Notes under the pieces: generated by a model
Seen by the model: the letters and a program-made list of their open reading frames with translations, nothing else
Databases searched by the model: none
What the model was told of the DNA's origin: nothing
Position numbers and translations under genes: made by a program
In this document: positions 47,115-56,999 of the stretch, in pieces
Position numbering within the stretch: the first letter of the stretch is position 1
How the letters are laid out: each line of letters starts with the position of its first letter
Source of the DNA: Pseudomonas indica NBRC 103045
GTDB taxonomy: Bacteria; Pseudomonadota; Gammaproteobacteria; Pseudomonadales; Pseudomonadaceae
Length of the DNA stretch: 64,000 bases
Assembly (NCBI RefSeq): GCF_002091635.1
Contig: NZ_BDAC01000019.1
Location: forward strand, 1-64,000
Direction: 5' to 3'

Positions 47115-48254
47115 TCATTGGGCCTTTTTGACGGGGCGCTGGAAGGCGTACAGGTGCTGGCGCAGGATGCCGTCCGGCAGCGCCTTGCCCAACACGCCGT
47201 AACGGCTCGGCCATTCCTTCGGCGGCAGCTTGAAGGTGCCAAACAGCATGTCCACCAGCGGCAGGTGGATGGCGTAGTTCTTGTACGCGTAGGCCGGGTC
47301 CTTGGCGTGGTGCCAGTGATGGTAGCGCGGCAGCACCAGCAGGTAGTTCAGCCAGCCGCCGTCGATGCGCACGTTGGCATGGGCCAGCACGGCCTGGATG
47401 CCCACCAGGATCACGTAGGCATTCAGCGCCTGCGACGAGAAGCCCATCAGCAGCAGCGGCACCAGCACGGCGGTGCGGGTCAGGAGGATTTCGACGAAGT
47501 GAATCCGCGAGCCGGCCAGCCAGTCCATCGCCGTGCTGGAGTGGTGCACGGCATGGAAGCGCCACAGCCAGGGAATGGTGTGATACAGGCGGTGCAGCCA
47601 GTACTGGCCGAGGTCGGCCACGAACACCGCGAGGACGAACTGGACGAACCACGGCAGCGCCTGCACCTTCGCCTGGAACCCGCCGGACACCGCCCAGCCC
47701 ACCACCAGCGTAGAGGATGCGGTGGCAAAGATCAGGATGAACTGCACCAGCATGTGGCTGACGAAGAAATAGGCCAGGTCGGTACGCCAGTGCGGACGCA
47801 GGATGTTCTGCTCGGGGTCCTTGGCGTAGAGCTTTTCCAGAGGAATGAAGACGATCGCCGAGACCAGCAGGGCCAGCACGAACCAGTCCAGGCCCAGGGA
47901 ATACGGGGTCTGGCCGATTTCCTCGAACTGGATGTTGGTGCCGCCGAGCAGGACCGCCAGTCCCGATGCCACCAGTCCGGTGAAGCCCAGGCGCTTCCGG
48001 CGGTTACGCAGGATGTTGAGAGTGCCGAGGGAGAAGGACACCACCAGCCCCAGCAACAGGGTGCTGCGGGCGAACTGCTCGGTATAGACCTGGCGCAGCT
48101 CGGTGGTGGTCAGCCATTGCGGGAACAGGAAGCACAGCACCGCGAGCAGGCTGAGCAACCCCAGCGCGGCGGACAGATAGCCGCTGATACGGCCGTCGCC
48201 CCAGCGGAAGGCGGCGTGGCCGTGGCGTTGAAAATAGTCTTTGAGCGCTTGCAT
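47115..48254 (-). CDS. Fatty acid hydroxylase/sterol desaturase-family protein
   Basis: This is a 379-residue membrane di-iron protein. Its histidine boxes are HRLYH, HAVHHS and HHWHH, within a membrane core with several helices. Homologues hydroxylate or desaturate lipid chains. Bacterial members are often linked to sphingolipid or ornithine lipid hydroxylation, and the substrate cannot be told here. It is convergent with the PRTase. An AAGGAGGAATC-like ribosome site precedes the ATG. Confidence 0.9.
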   Translation of the reverse strand: MQALKDYFQRHGHAAFRWGDGRISGYLSAALGLLSLLAVLCFLFPQWLTTTELRQVYTEQFARSTLLLGLVVSFSLGTLNILRNRRKRLGFTGLVASGLAVLLGGTNIQFEEIGQTPYSLGLDWFVLALLVSAIVFIPLEKLYAKDPEQNILRPHWRTDLAYFFVSHMLVQFILIFATASSTLVVGWAVSGGFQAKVQALPWFVQFVLAVFVADLGQYWLHRLYHTIPWLWRFHAVHHSSTAMDWLAGSRIHFVEILLTRTAVLVPLLLMGFSSQALNAYVILVGIQAVLAHANVRIDGGWLNYLLVLPRYHHWHHAKDPAYAYKNYAIHLPLVDMLFGTFKLPPKEWPSRYGVLGKALPDGILRQHLYAFQRPVKKAQ

Positions 48255-48429
48255 CGATTCCTCCTTGACGATGGCGGAAAGCCATTCCTTTTGTTGACGC
48301 CGCGTGGCGTCGACGCGCCACGCGGTCTGTCTGTGTCATGCCCGTGAGTGAGAAGTCGCTCACGGGAGCGTTAGCAGCGCTGTGGGCGATGAATTCGCCC
48401 CTACGGCTCCAGAGCCACGCCGCGCCAGC

Positions 48430-49257
48430 TTACGGCTTGTTCGCCGCCTGCCAGGGATAGTTCAGCCACTGGTCGAAACGCTTGGCGAACGTACCGCTTT
48501 CGATGTCCTGGCGCAGCCATTGGTCGACGAACTGCTTGAACACCAGGTCCCTCGGTATCAGGTAGGCCTTTTCCGAGAAGTCGAACGGCTGGTCCGGATG
48601 CAGGGCGCAGAGTTCGGGGTGCAGGCGCGATTGCAGGCGGGTCTCGACGGCGTCGGTCATCATCAGGTCGGCCTTGCCCTGGACGATCTGCTCGAAAATG
48701 GTGACGTTGTCCGGGTGCATCACGATTTCGGCCTGCTTCAGGTTGGCCCGGGCGAATTTCTCGTTGGTGCCGCCTGGATTGACGATGGCGCGCACGCCGG
48801 CGCGGTCGATCTGCTCCAGGCTCTGGAACTTGTCCTTGTTGCTGCACAGGGTGATCGGCGTCTTGCCGTCACGCATGTAGGGCTGGGAGAAGAACGCCAC
48901 CTTCTGCCGTTCCAGACTGACCGAGACGCCGCTCATGGCGACGTCGTACTTGTCCGCCGCCAGGTCCGCCATCAGGGTCGGCCAACTGGTGGGCACCAGC
49001 TCCAGCTTCACGCCCAGGGCCTTGGCCAGGGACTCGCCCATTTCCACATCGAGGCCGATGAACTGGCCGCTCTTCGGGTCCTTGTAGCTGAAGGGTTTGT
49101 AGTCGCCGGTGGTGCCGACCCGCAGCACCCCGCTTTCGAGGATGCGGTCGAGGCGGTTGGGTTCGGCCTGGGCGGCGGTCAGCGCCTGGCTGGCCAGCAA
49201 CAGACAAGCGACGGTCAACTGCGCCACGGAGGCGCGGAAAAGGCGAAATGGATGCAT
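48430..49257 (-). CDS. pheC: Periplasmic cyclohexadienyl (arogenate/prephenate) dehydratase
   Basis: The product is 275 residues with a signal peptide (LTVACLLLASQALTAAQA). It has the solute-binding protein fold (type II periplasmic) and shares the long phrases LDRILESGVLRVGTTGDYKP, NPGGTNEKFARANLK and KADLMMTDAVETRLQSRLH with P. aeruginosa PheC as I remember it. PheC converts prephenate to phenylpyruvate and arogenate to phenylalanine in the periplasm. It could be confused with an amino-acid ABC binding protein, but the wording favours the enzyme. It is monocistronic. Confidence 0.9.
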   Translation of the reverse strand: MHPFRLFRASVAQLTVACLLLASQALTAAQAEPNRLDRILESGVLRVGTTGDYKPFSYKDPKSGQFIGLDVEMGESLAKALGVKLELVPTSWPTLMADLAADKYDVAMSGVSVSLERQKVAFFSQPYMRDGKTPITLCSNKDKFQSLEQIDRAGVRAIVNPGGTNEKFARANLKQAEIVMHPDNVTIFEQIVQGKADLMMTDAVETRLQSRLHPELCALHPDQPFDFSEKAYLIPRDLVFKQFVDQWLRQDIESGTFAKRFDQWLNYPWQAANKP

Positions 49258-49424
49258 GACGTGTCCTTACCGAGATGGGTTTGCCGGAGCATTATCGACC
49301 CCGACAGGATGCCTTGCCTGAGACCTGGCTTGCATCTTTCCGTTTGCAGATTGCCGCCCGGAGGTTGTCCGGGCGGAGTCATTGTCTTCAGACCCTGTCT
49401 ACGAACTCGCGAGCTGTAACGCTC

Positions 49425-49661
49425 TCAGGCCACCGGGGCGGGCGGCGGCTGATCCGGAACCGTGGGCTCGCCCGGCTCTCCCGGCTGCGGTTGTTGAGGT
49501 GGCGGCTCGGGGGTGTCGGGGCCCGGCTGGCCGGGAATGCCGCCGGCCCGCAGAAAGTCACTGAAGTCTTCGACGGGCAGAGTCATCCCGGCGAAGGGAA
49601 ACTCCACCGGCAGACCGCCCCAGGACAGCTCGGCGGGGGAAATGCGTGGCGCGTTGATCAT
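49425..49661 (-). CDS. Small proline-rich protein, unknown
   Basis: The product is 78 residues from ATG 49661, preceded by a strong GGAGGTC site. The first 45 residues look like a small folded region (FPFAGMTLPVEDFSDFLRA). The end is a run of proline, glutamine and glutamate (PEPPPQQPQPGEPGEP). No family known. The strong ribosome site argues that it is real. Confidence 0.6.
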   Translation of the reverse strand: MINAPRISPAELSWGGLPVEFPFAGMTLPVEDFSDFLRAGGIPGQPGPDTPEPPPQQPQPGEPGEPTVPDQPPPAPVA

Positions 49662-49813
49662 GGCAGACCTCCAATGGTACTCGGCCGGCTCCGGCACCCA
49701 GGATCGTCCCCTGGCGCTCCGCTCACTCTCGGCCGGCCTGTCAGAGGATAGAGTCCGGGAACGGCAAGGAATTCCGTCGCGTCGTCGGCTGCTCACCGTA
49801 GGCCAGAAACGAA

Positions 49814-49837
49814 AGAGCCGGGCATCCGCCCGGCTCT
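49814..49837 (-). terminator. Terminator after dcd
   Basis: A perfect 10-base stem (AGAGCCGGGC/GCCCGGCTCT, loop of 4) lies about 20 bases past the dcd stop on the minus strand and is followed by TTTC. Confidence 0.75.
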
Positions 49838-49856
49838 CATCAGCGCAAAACAGCCA

Positions 49857-50423
49857 TCAGGTCTTCGGCAGGGTAACGCCGGTCTGCCCCTGGTACTTGC
49901 CGCCCCGGTCACGGTACGACACCTCGCAGGCCTCGTCGGATTCGAGGAACAGCATCTGCGCCACGCCCTCGTTGGCGTAGATCTTCGCCGGCAGCGTGGT
50001 GGTGTTGGAGAACTCCAGGGTCACGTGCCCTTCCCACTCGGGCTCCAGCGGCGTGACGTTGACGATGATGCCGCAACGGGCATAGGTGCTCTTGCCGAGG
50101 CAGATGGTCAGGACGTTGCGCGGGATGCGGAAGTACTCGACGGTACGCGCCAGGGCGAAGGAGTTCGGCGGGATGATGCAGACGTCGCTCTTGACGTCGA
50201 CGAAGCTCTTCTCATCGAAGTTCTTCGGGTCCACGGTGGCCGAGTTGATGTTGGTGAAGACCTTGAATTCATCGGCACAACGCACGTCGTAACCGTAGCT
50301 GGACACACCGTAGGAGATCAGCCGCTCGTTGCCTTCGGTGCGCACCTGGCGCTCGACGAAAGGCTCGATCATGCCGTGTTCCTGGGCCATGCGGCGAATC
50401 CACTTGTCCGATTTAATGCTCAT
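49857..50423 (-). CDS. dcd: dCTP deaminase
   Basis: The product is 188 residues, similar to the 193 of E. coli. It converts dCTP to dUTP for thymidylate synthesis. The catalytic Glu is in the EGVAQMLF motif, and the trimer motif [10 protein letters not shown] replaces the more common [27 protein letters not shown] completes the family signature. Adjacent to the MRP-type ATPase and metG, as I recall in P. aeruginosa. Confidence 0.95.
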   Translation of the reverse strand: MSIKSDKWIRRMAQEHGMIEPFVERQVRTEGNERLISYGVSSYGYDVRCADEFKVFTNINSATVDPKNFDEKSFVDVKSDVCIIPPNSFALARTVEYFRIPRNVLTICLGKSTYARCGIIVNVTPLEPEWEGHVTLEFSNTTTLPAKIYANEGVAQMLFLESDEACEVSYRDRGGKYQGQTGVTLPKT

Positions 50424-50528
50424 GGCGGGCGTCCTGAGTCAGCTGGCGGGTAAAAAGCAAGCGCGCATCTTACCGGGGCCGGCGATGCGGTTCAAAGGGG
50501 ATCGGCTGACCGGCGCGACCAACCCGGC

Positions 50529-51521
50529 TCACCCCAGCGCCAGCAGAATCAGCGCGACCACCAGCGCCACGCCGGCAATGCCGACGGCGATCAGCTTGCC
50601 CACCGTTTCCGAACTCAGGCACAGCGCCTTGTCCAGCGCCTGGTCGCCGAAGCGGCCGGCGGTGCGGTGCAGTCCGTCGACCGGGCCGAACAGGTTGTCG
50701 GGGCGGCCGGGCTCGGCGTCTTCCTGGCTGAACTGGCCGTTGTAGGCCTGCGTGGCCATCATCCGGTCCAGGGTGCCGGGGATCAGCTGGCTGCCGATGA
50801 TGGCCTGGATGGTGGCCTTGCCCAGCCAGAGTTCCCGCGGCGCATCGACGGCAGCCCGCAGGATCGCGCGGGCGGCGACTTCCGGCGTGTGGATCGGCGG
50901 AACCGGCTGCGGCCGCTTGTCGATCCGGCTGCGCGCCCAATCGAATTGCGGCGTGTTGTGCGCCGGCAACTGCACCATGGTGAGGCGGACATGGCTCTTG
51001 TCGTGGATCAGCTCGCAGCGCAGCGCGTCGGTGAAACCACGGATGGCGAACTTGGCGGCGCAGTAGGCCGATTGCAGCGGAATCGCCCGGTAGGACAGCG
51101 CCGAGCCGACCTGGACGATGGTGCCGCGGTCGCGTGGCCGCATGTGCCGCAAAGCCGCCAGCGTACCGTGTACGAAGCCCAGGTAGGTGACCTCGGTGAC
51201 CCGCCGGTACTCGTCCGCAGTCATCTGGCTGACCGGGGCGTACACGGTGACCATCGCCGAATTGACCCAGACCTCGATCGGCCCCAGCTCCGCCTCGAAG
51301 CGATCGGCGGCCCGCTCCAGTGCCCCGGCGTCAGCCACATCGGCGGCAATCGCCAAGGCCGTGGCGCCGGCCTTGCGTAGCTCCTCCTCGGTATCGGCCA
51401 GGCCCTTCTCGCTCCGGGCGATCAGCCCGACGCGGTAACCGGCACGGGCGAAGGCATGGGCGGCGGCGCGGCCGACACCCGCGCTGGCGCCGCAGATCAC
51501 GGCGGTAGAGGTATGGGTCAT
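50529..51521 (-). CDS. Short-chain dehydrogenase/reductase with C-terminal membrane helix
   Basis: The product is 330 residues. The NAD(P)-binding motif is ICGASAGVGRAAAHA, and the catalytic YCAAK lies in QSAYCAAKFAIRG. An uncharacterised extra C-terminal region is followed by a hydrophobic helix (LIAVGIAGVALVVALILLAL), which would anchor it in the inner membrane. The substrate is unknown. Adjacent to the VKOR/SPW gene on the same strand, with a 25-base gap. Confidence 0.9.
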   Translation of the reverse strand: MTHTSTAVICGASAGVGRAAAHAFARAGYRVGLIARSEKGLADTEEELRKAGATALAIAADVADAGALERAADRFEAELGPIEVWVNSAMVTVYAPVSQMTADEYRRVTEVTYLGFVHGTLAALRHMRPRDRGTIVQVGSALSYRAIPLQSAYCAAKFAIRGFTDALRCELIHDKSHVRLTMVQLPAHNTPQFDWARSRIDKRPQPVPPIHTPEVAARAILRAAVDAPRELWLGKATIQAIIGSQLIPGTLDRMMATQAYNGQFSQEDAEPGRPDNLFGPVDGLHRTAGRFGDQALDKALCLSSETVGKLIAVGIAGVALVVALILLALG

Positions 51522-51546
51522 GGTGAACTCCCTGTTGCCACTGAAT

Positions 51547-53016
51547 TCATTTCAACAACGCGTTCCAACCGGCGTAGCGATGGCGGATCGCACCGCGCGG
51601 CACACTGGCGATCATCACCAATACCCCCGCTGCCAGACTGCCGACGAGCGCACCGGGACCCGCGCCGTCGAGCAGCCAGGGGGCCGCCAGCAGCCACGCG
51701 CCGATGGGCAGGTTGAGCCAGCGCAGCGGACGGGCGACTTCGGCCATGGCGAGGACGCCGATGGTGATCAGCAGCGCCCCCATCAGGTGATCGCTGTCGG
51801 CCATGGCCCCGCTGCTGCCGAAGATCAGTCGCGTGCACATCAGCCACAGGCCGATCAGGCAGACGATCACCAGCCCCCAGGGCAGATTGACCCCGCGCAG
51901 GGCCTTGAGCCCCATGTCGCCGAGGCCGCCTTCGAATTCCGGGGTATCGTCCGCGCGGGCACCCTCCATGGCATCGCCCATGAAGAAGGTGCGCCAGAAG
52001 GGGTTGCGCCGGTGCAGGGCATCCTTGAGGAACTGCCCCATGGCCACCAGTTCGTCGAGGGCATAGGGCATCATCACCAGCATCGCGGCCGCCTGCAGCA
52101 GGCACAGGCTGCACCAGGTACCGATGACGATGGGCTGGGCGATGATGAAGAAAATGCTCACCGCTCCCAGCGGCACCACCACCACACCGAACGCCGCCAC
52201 CATCCAGGGCATGGTCCGCCAGCGACGCGCGTCGCCCATCACCGCCATCAGCAGCTCGATCATGTAGGCCATGACGCCTACCCCGGCATCCGCCACCGGC
52301 CAGGCCTTGGACATGTCCGAAGTGATGATGGTCTCCGTGCCATTGGGTTCGGTGCCGAAGAACGGGTCCCAGGCATTGGCGGTATGGCCAAGCTGGTAAG
52401 CGGCGAGATAGTGCGCCAGGAGGATGCCGAGCAGTGCCAGCACGACGATCGGCAGGCGCTGCAGCCAGGTCGAGGGGTTGTAATCCCAGCCGGGAGGGAG
52501 CGAGGCCTTCTGCATCATGCCCTCCATGCTCATGCCCGGCATCATCGGTACCAGCACGGAAAAGGCGATGACCAGCCCACCGACCAGCAACCCGCCGCTG
52601 TAGCTGGCCGGCGAAGGCGTCCAGAACAGCAGCGGCGCGAACATCAGCCAGAGACCGAGCGCTGCGTTGGCCCACTGCGCCCAGCTCAGGCGTTTCAGCG
52701 ACAGGATGGAGAACAGCACGATCAGCGCGCCGTCCAGCATGTCCGAGCCGGTCATCAGCAACGCGCGGGTGGCGACGTCGGGGAGGCCGCGCTCAGCGGT
52801 GACCCGCGCCAGGTCGAGATCATCGGGGCCGATGTTCGAATAGCCGAGGATGAATGGCTGGGCGAGCAACCAGAAACCCAGGCCGATATTGGCGAAATGA
52901 CACCAGAGCGTGGCGATGCGGCGCTGCTGCATCAGCCGCATGTGCGCGTCCATGCCCTGGTCGCCGGCCATCGCATCCTTGCGCAGATAGTGAGCCTGAT
53001 GCTCCATGCCGTGCAT
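51547..53016 (-). CDS. VKOR-like/SPW-repeat integral membrane protein
   Basis: The product is 489 residues from ATG 53016 (an alternative is 53007); the longer upstream frame crosses REP repeats. About twelve hydrophobic helices are present. SPW-type repeats are visible in SWAQWANAALGLWLMFAPLL and LNLPIGAWLLAAPWLL. A vitamin K epoxide reductase-like four-helix part has the redox motif WCSLC. The extra pair of loop cysteines of VKOR is not seen. VKOR proteins re-oxidise DsbA-type thiol proteins. It lies after an SDR on the same strand. Confidence 0.75.
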   Translation of the reverse strand: MHGMEHQAHYLRKDAMAGDQGMDAHMRLMQQRRIATLWCHFANIGLGFWLLAQPFILGYSNIGPDDLDLARVTAERGLPDVATRALLMTGSDMLDGALIVLFSILSLKRLSWAQWANAALGLWLMFAPLLFWTPSPASYSGGLLVGGLVIAFSVLVPMMPGMSMEGMMQKASLPPGWDYNPSTWLQRLPIVVLALLGILLAHYLAAYQLGHTANAWDPFFGTEPNGTETIITSDMSKAWPVADAGVGVMAYMIELLMAVMGDARRWRTMPWMVAAFGVVVVPLGAVSIFFIIAQPIVIGTWCSLCLLQAAAMLVMMPYALDELVAMGQFLKDALHRRNPFWRTFFMGDAMEGARADDTPEFEGGLGDMGLKALRGVNLPWGLVIVCLIGLWLMCTRLIFGSSGAMADSDHLMGALLITIGVLAMAEVARPLRWLNLPIGAWLLAAPWLLDGAGPGALVGSLAAGVLVMIASVPRGAIRHRYAGWNALLK

Positions 53017-53138
53017 GCCTCGCGGGTTGGGCCGGCTCCTGCGAGCCGGCATTTCGAGAGGGGTACTGAAAAATACCGACCAGGGTGGTCCGGATGAGTT
53101 CGCGAAGCGGGCCAGGAGGCAGGAGTGCGGTGGCTTTC

Positions 53139-53415
53139 GTAGGAGCCAGCTCTGCTGGCGAAACTTCTGTGGGGCCCGATTCGCGAGCAGAGTCCGTTCC
53201 CACAAGGCTGGGGCGGCTTAGGTAGGGGCGGACTCATTCGCCCAGCCCACCCTCGCCGGGCGAATAAATTCGTCCCTTGTGCCCCAACAACCCACAGGCG
53301 CGGACTTTCGTAGGAGCCAGCTCTGCTGGCGAAGCTTCTGCGTGGTCCAATTCGCGAGCAGAGCTCGCTCCTACAAGACCGGACCGGCTATGTAGGGGCG
53401 AATTCATTCGCGAAG
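53139..53415. repeat. REP element cluster
   Basis: Between 53017 and 53499 there is no gene. It contains several copies of GTAGGAGCCAGCTCTGCTGG with partner words (at 53139 and 53309), one GGGCGAATAAATTCGTCCC and two GTAGGGGCGAATTCATTCG-like words. They form the densest REP cluster in the window. Confidence 0.8.
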
Positions 53416-53499
53416 GGCCAGCGGGATCGCCAGGAAAAGCACGGGACGGCCCGGCGAAACACCGCGACGGCGGCGCCCCGCACGGGCCAGGGGCAGGGC

Positions 53500-54594
53500 T
53501 TAGTCGTCGGAAATCACGATATTCGGCATCGTCGGCGCCGCCTGCTCGCTCTGGGCGATGCGCGCGCCGACACTGCGGGCCATGGCCTGGTAGATCATGG
53601 CGATCTGGCTTTCCGGATCGGCGATGGCGGTCGGCTTGCCGGCGTCGGCCTGCATGCGGATCGCCATGGACAGCGGCAGCGACGCCAGCAGCTCGACGCC
53701 GTATTGCGCGGCCAGTTTCTCGCCGCCGCCTTCGCCGAACAGGTGCTCGGCATGGCCGCAGTTGGAGCAGATGTGGATGGCCATGTTCTCCACCACCCCG
53801 AGGACCGGAATGTTGACCTTGCGGAACATCTCCACGCCCTTCTTGGCATCGAGCAGCGCCAGGTCCTGCGGCGTGGTCACGATCACCGCGCCGGCCACCG
53901 GCACCTTCTGCGCCAGGGTCAGCTGGATGTCGCCGGTGCCGGGCGGCATGTCCACCACCAGGTAATCGAGATTGTCCCAGGCGGTCTGGGTGATCAGCTG
54001 GATCAGCGCACCGGAAACCATCGGCCCGCGCCAGACCATGGGGGTGTTGTCGTCGGTGAGGAAGGCCATGGACATGACCTGCACGCCATGGGCCTCCAGC
54101 GGCACGAACCACTTCTGCTCCTTCACCTGCGGGCGTGTACCCTCCGGGATGCCGAACATGATGCCCTGGCTGGGGCCGTAGATATCCGCATCCAGCACAC
54201 CCACCCGTGCCCCTTCGCGGGCCAGGGCCAGGGCCAGGTTGGCGGCGGTGGTGGACTTGCCCACGCCGCCCTTGCCGGAAGCCACGGCGATCACGTTCTT
54301 CACGTTGGTCAACGCCGGCACCTGGCCCTGTGCCTTGTGCGGGGCGATCACGCAATCCACCTGGACGCTTGCCTGGCTCACGCCATCGAGGTTTTCCAGG
54401 GCCATCTGCAGCAACTGGGCGAGGCCGTTCTTGAACAGACCGGCGGCGTAACCCAGTTCCAGCCGCACGGAAACGCGGTCGCCCTGGATATCGATCCCGC
54501 GCAGGCAGCCGGCGCTGACGGGGTCCTGGTTGAGATGCGGGTCGATGTACTGGCGCAGTGCAGCTTCCACCGCGTCGCGGGTAACGGTGCTCAT
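53500..54594 (-). CDS. apbC: Mrp/NBP35-type P-loop iron-sulfur carrier ATPase
   Basis: The product is 364 residues from ATG 54594. An N-terminal DUF59/MIP18 domain (VEAALRQYIDPHLNQDPVSAG) is followed by a P-loop ATPase with GKGGVGKSTTAANLALAL and the cluster-binding CSNCGHAEHLFG (CXXC). ApbC/Mrp proteins assemble and transfer iron-sulfur clusters. It is divergent from metG, as I recall for P. aeruginosa. The long upstream in-frame extension is only the heptamer repeat described below. Confidence 0.93.
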   Translation of the reverse strand: MSTVTRDAVEAALRQYIDPHLNQDPVSAGCLRGIDIQGDRVSVRLELGYAAGLFKNGLAQLLQMALENLDGVSQASVQVDCVIAPHKAQGQVPALTNVKNVIAVASGKGGVGKSTTAANLALALAREGARVGVLDADIYGPSQGIMFGIPEGTRPQVKEQKWFVPLEAHGVQVMSMAFLTDDNTPMVWRGPMVSGALIQLITQTAWDNLDYLVVDMPPGTGDIQLTLAQKVPVAGAVIVTTPQDLALLDAKKGVEMFRKVNIPVLGVVENMAIHICSNCGHAEHLFGEGGGEKLAAQYGVELLASLPLSMAIRMQADAGKPTAIADPESQIAMIYQAMARSVGARIAQSEQAAPTMPNIVISDD

Positions 54595-54648
54595 GACTGA
54601 CTCCAACGATAGGCCGAGCGAGATAGACGGCCATCCTACAGGAACAGC

Positions 54649-54771
54649 GGCTGCAAGCTGCAAGCTGCAAGCTGCAAGCTGCAAGCTGCAAGCTGCAAGC
54701 TGCAAGCGAATCAGTATGGCCCTCACAGGCTTTTGCTTGCCGCTTATGGCTTGCAGCTTGCAGCTTCCTTT
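54649..54771. repeat. GCTGCAA heptamer tandem array with inverted copy
   Basis: About eight head-to-tail copies of the 7-base unit GCTGCAA lie at 54649-54709, followed by an inverted short run GCTTGCAGCTTGCAGCTT at about 54752-54770. The two runs could pair. They lie between the divergent apbC and metG starts, so they may affect both transcripts. Confidence 0.85.
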
Positions 54772-54814
54772 ATAGTTGCGGACTTCCCTCGTGTTACCAG
54801 TGCAGCCGATCACC

Positions 54815-56857
54815 ATGTCCGAAGCCCGCAAGATTCTCGTCACCAGCGCCCTGCCCTACGCCAACGGTTCGATCCACCTGGGTCACATGCTGGAGTACAT
54901 CCAGACCGATATGTGGGTGCGCTTCCAGAAACTGCGCGGCAACCAATGCATCTATGTCTGCGCCGACGATGCCCACGGCTCCGCGATCATGCTGCGCGCC
55001 GAAAAGGAAGGCATCACCCCGGAGCAGTTGATCGCCAACGTCAAGGCCGAGCACACCGCCGACTTCGCCGACTTCCTGGTCGGCTTCGACAACTACCACT
55101 CCACCCACTCGGACGAGAACCGCGAGCTGTCGAGCGCCATCTACCTGAAGCTGCGCGACGCCGGGCACATCGCCACCCGTGCCGTGACCCAGTATTTCGA
55201 CCCCGAAAAGGGCATGTTCCTCGCCGATCGCTTCATCAAGGGCACCTGCCCGAAATGCGGCGCCGAGGACCAGTACGGCGACAACTGCGAGAAATGCGGC
55301 GCCACTTACGCCCCCACCGAGCTGAAGAATCCCAAATCCGCCATCTCCGGCGCCACGCCGGTGTTGAAGGAATCCCAGCACTTCTTCTTCAAGCTGCCGG
55401 ATTTCGAGGCCATGCTGAAAAGCTGGACCCGCAGCGGCACCCTGCAGGAGGCGGTGGCCAACAAGATCGCCGAATGGCTCGACAGCGGCCTGCAGGAATG
55501 GGACATCAGCCGCGACGCCCCCTACTTCGGCTTCGAGATTCCCGGCGAGCCGGGCAAATACTTCTACGTCTGGCTGGATGCGCCGATCGGCTACATGGCC
55601 AGCTTCAAGAACCTCTGCGACCGCACGCCGGACCTGGACTTCGATGCCTTCTGGGGCAAGGACTCCAGCGCCGAGCTGTACCACTTCATCGGCAAGGACA
55701 TCGTCAACTTCCACGCGCTGTTCTGGCCGGCCATGCTCGAAGGCGCCGGCTATCGCAAGCCGACCGGCGTGAACGTGCACGGCTACCTGACCGTCAACGG
55801 GCAGAAGATGTCCAAGTCGCGCGGCACCTTCATCAAGGCGCGCACCTACCTGGACCACCTGAATCCCGAATACCTGCGCTACTACTACGCGGCCAAGCTC
55901 GGCCGCGGCGTCGATGACCTCGACCTCAACCTCGAAGACTTCGTGCAGAAGGTCAACTCGGACCTGGTGGGCAAGGTGGTCAACATCGCCAGCCGCTGCG
56001 CCGGGTTCATTCACAAGGGCAACGCCGGGGTCCTGGTGGCCGGCAATGCCGCTCCCGAACTGACCGACGCCTTCCTCGACGCCGCGCCGGGCATCGCCGA
56101 AGCCTACGAGGCCCGCGATTTCTCCCGCGCCATGCGCGAGATCATGGCCCTGGCCGACCGCGCCAACGCCTGGATCGCCGACAAGGCGCCCTGGGCCCTG
56201 GCCAAGCAGGACGGCAAGCAGGCCGAGGTGCAGGAAATCTGCGCCCTCGGCGTCAACCTGTTCCGTCAGTTGGTGATCTTCCTCAAACCCGTGCTGCCGA
56301 AACTGGCGGAGGCCGCGGAAGCCTTCCTCAACGTCGCCCCGCTGCGCTGGGACGACCATGCGACCCTGCTGGCCAACCACCAGTTGAATGCCTTCACCCC
56401 CCTGATGACCCGTATCGAGCCTGCGAAAATCGACGCCATGATCGAAGCCTCCAAGGAAGACCTCGCCGCCACCGAAGCCACCGCCAAGCCCGCCGGGAAC
56501 GGCGAACTGGCGAAAGACCCGCTTGCCGCTGAAATCACCTTCGACACCTTCGCCGCGGTCGACCTGCGCATCGCCCTGATCGAGAAGGCCGAATTCGTCG
56601 AGGGCGCCGACAAGCTGCTGCGCCTGTCGCTGGACATCGGCGACGAAAAACGCAACGTCTTCTCCGGCATCAAGAGCGCCTACCCCGACCCGAGCAAGCT
56701 GGAAGGCCGCCTGACCCTCTACGTCGCCAACCTCGCCGCGCGCAAGATGAAGTTCGGCGTCTCCGAAGGCATGGTCCTGGCCGCCGGCCCCGGCGGCGAG
56801 GAAATCTACCTGCTCAGCCCGGACAGCGGCGCCAAACCGGGGCAGCGTGTGAAGTAA
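54815..56857 (+). CDS. metG: Methionyl-tRNA synthetase
   Basis: The product is 680 residues from ATG 54815 (E. coli 677). The class I HIGH motif is HLGHM and KMSKS is intact. A zinc domain has CPKCG and CEKCG. A C-terminal tRNA-binding domain ([13 protein letters not shown]) follows an anticodon-binding helical domain. It charges tRNA-Met. The start chosen gives the correct family N-terminus [12 protein letters not shown]. Confidence 0.98.
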   Translation: MSEARKILVTSALPYANGSIHLGHMLEYIQTDMWVRFQKLRGNQCIYVCADDAHGSAIMLRAEKEGITPEQLIANVKAEHTADFADFLVGFDNYHSTHSDENRELSSAIYLKLRDAGHIATRAVTQYFDPEKGMFLADRFIKGTCPKCGAEDQYGDNCEKCGATYAPTELKNPKSAISGATPVLKESQHFFFKLPDFEAMLKSWTRSGTLQEAVANKIAEWLDSGLQEWDISRDAPYFGFEIPGEPGKYFYVWLDAPIGYMASFKNLCDRTPDLDFDAFWGKDSSAELYHFIGKDIVNFHALFWPAMLEGAGYRKPTGVNVHGYLTVNGQKMSKSRGTFIKARTYLDHLNPEYLRYYYAAKLGRGVDDLDLNLEDFVQKVNSDLVGKVVNIASRCAGFIHKGNAGVLVAGNAAPELTDAFLDAAPGIAEAYEARDFSRAMREIMALADRANAWIADKAPWALAKQDGKQAEVQEICALGVNLFRQLVIFLKPVLPKLAEAAEAFLNVAPLRWDDHATLLANHQLNAFTPLMTRIEPAKIDAMIEASKEDLAATEATAKPAGNGELAKDPLAAEITFDTFAAVDLRIALIEKAEFVEGADKLLRLSLDIGDEKRNVFSGIKSAYPDPSKLEGRLTLYVANLAARKMKFGVSEGMVLAAGPGGEEIYLLSPDSGAKPGQRVK

Positions 56858-56999
56858 CACACCGAAACACGCCCTCCTCCTGCTGTAGATTCCCCGGCCC
56901 ACGGCGGGCCGGGGCAGTTCCTTTCGAGCCCTGAGCCTTGACTTGAACGGCTGGCGCTCCTGCGCGCATGGACACCAACGCCAAGGACGACACTTCGCC

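Noticed and set aside
54595-54843. N-terminal extension of ApbC reading LQLAACSLQLAACS
   Set aside because: It translates the GCTGCAA heptamer array and precedes the normal family start at 54594, so it is not part of the protein.
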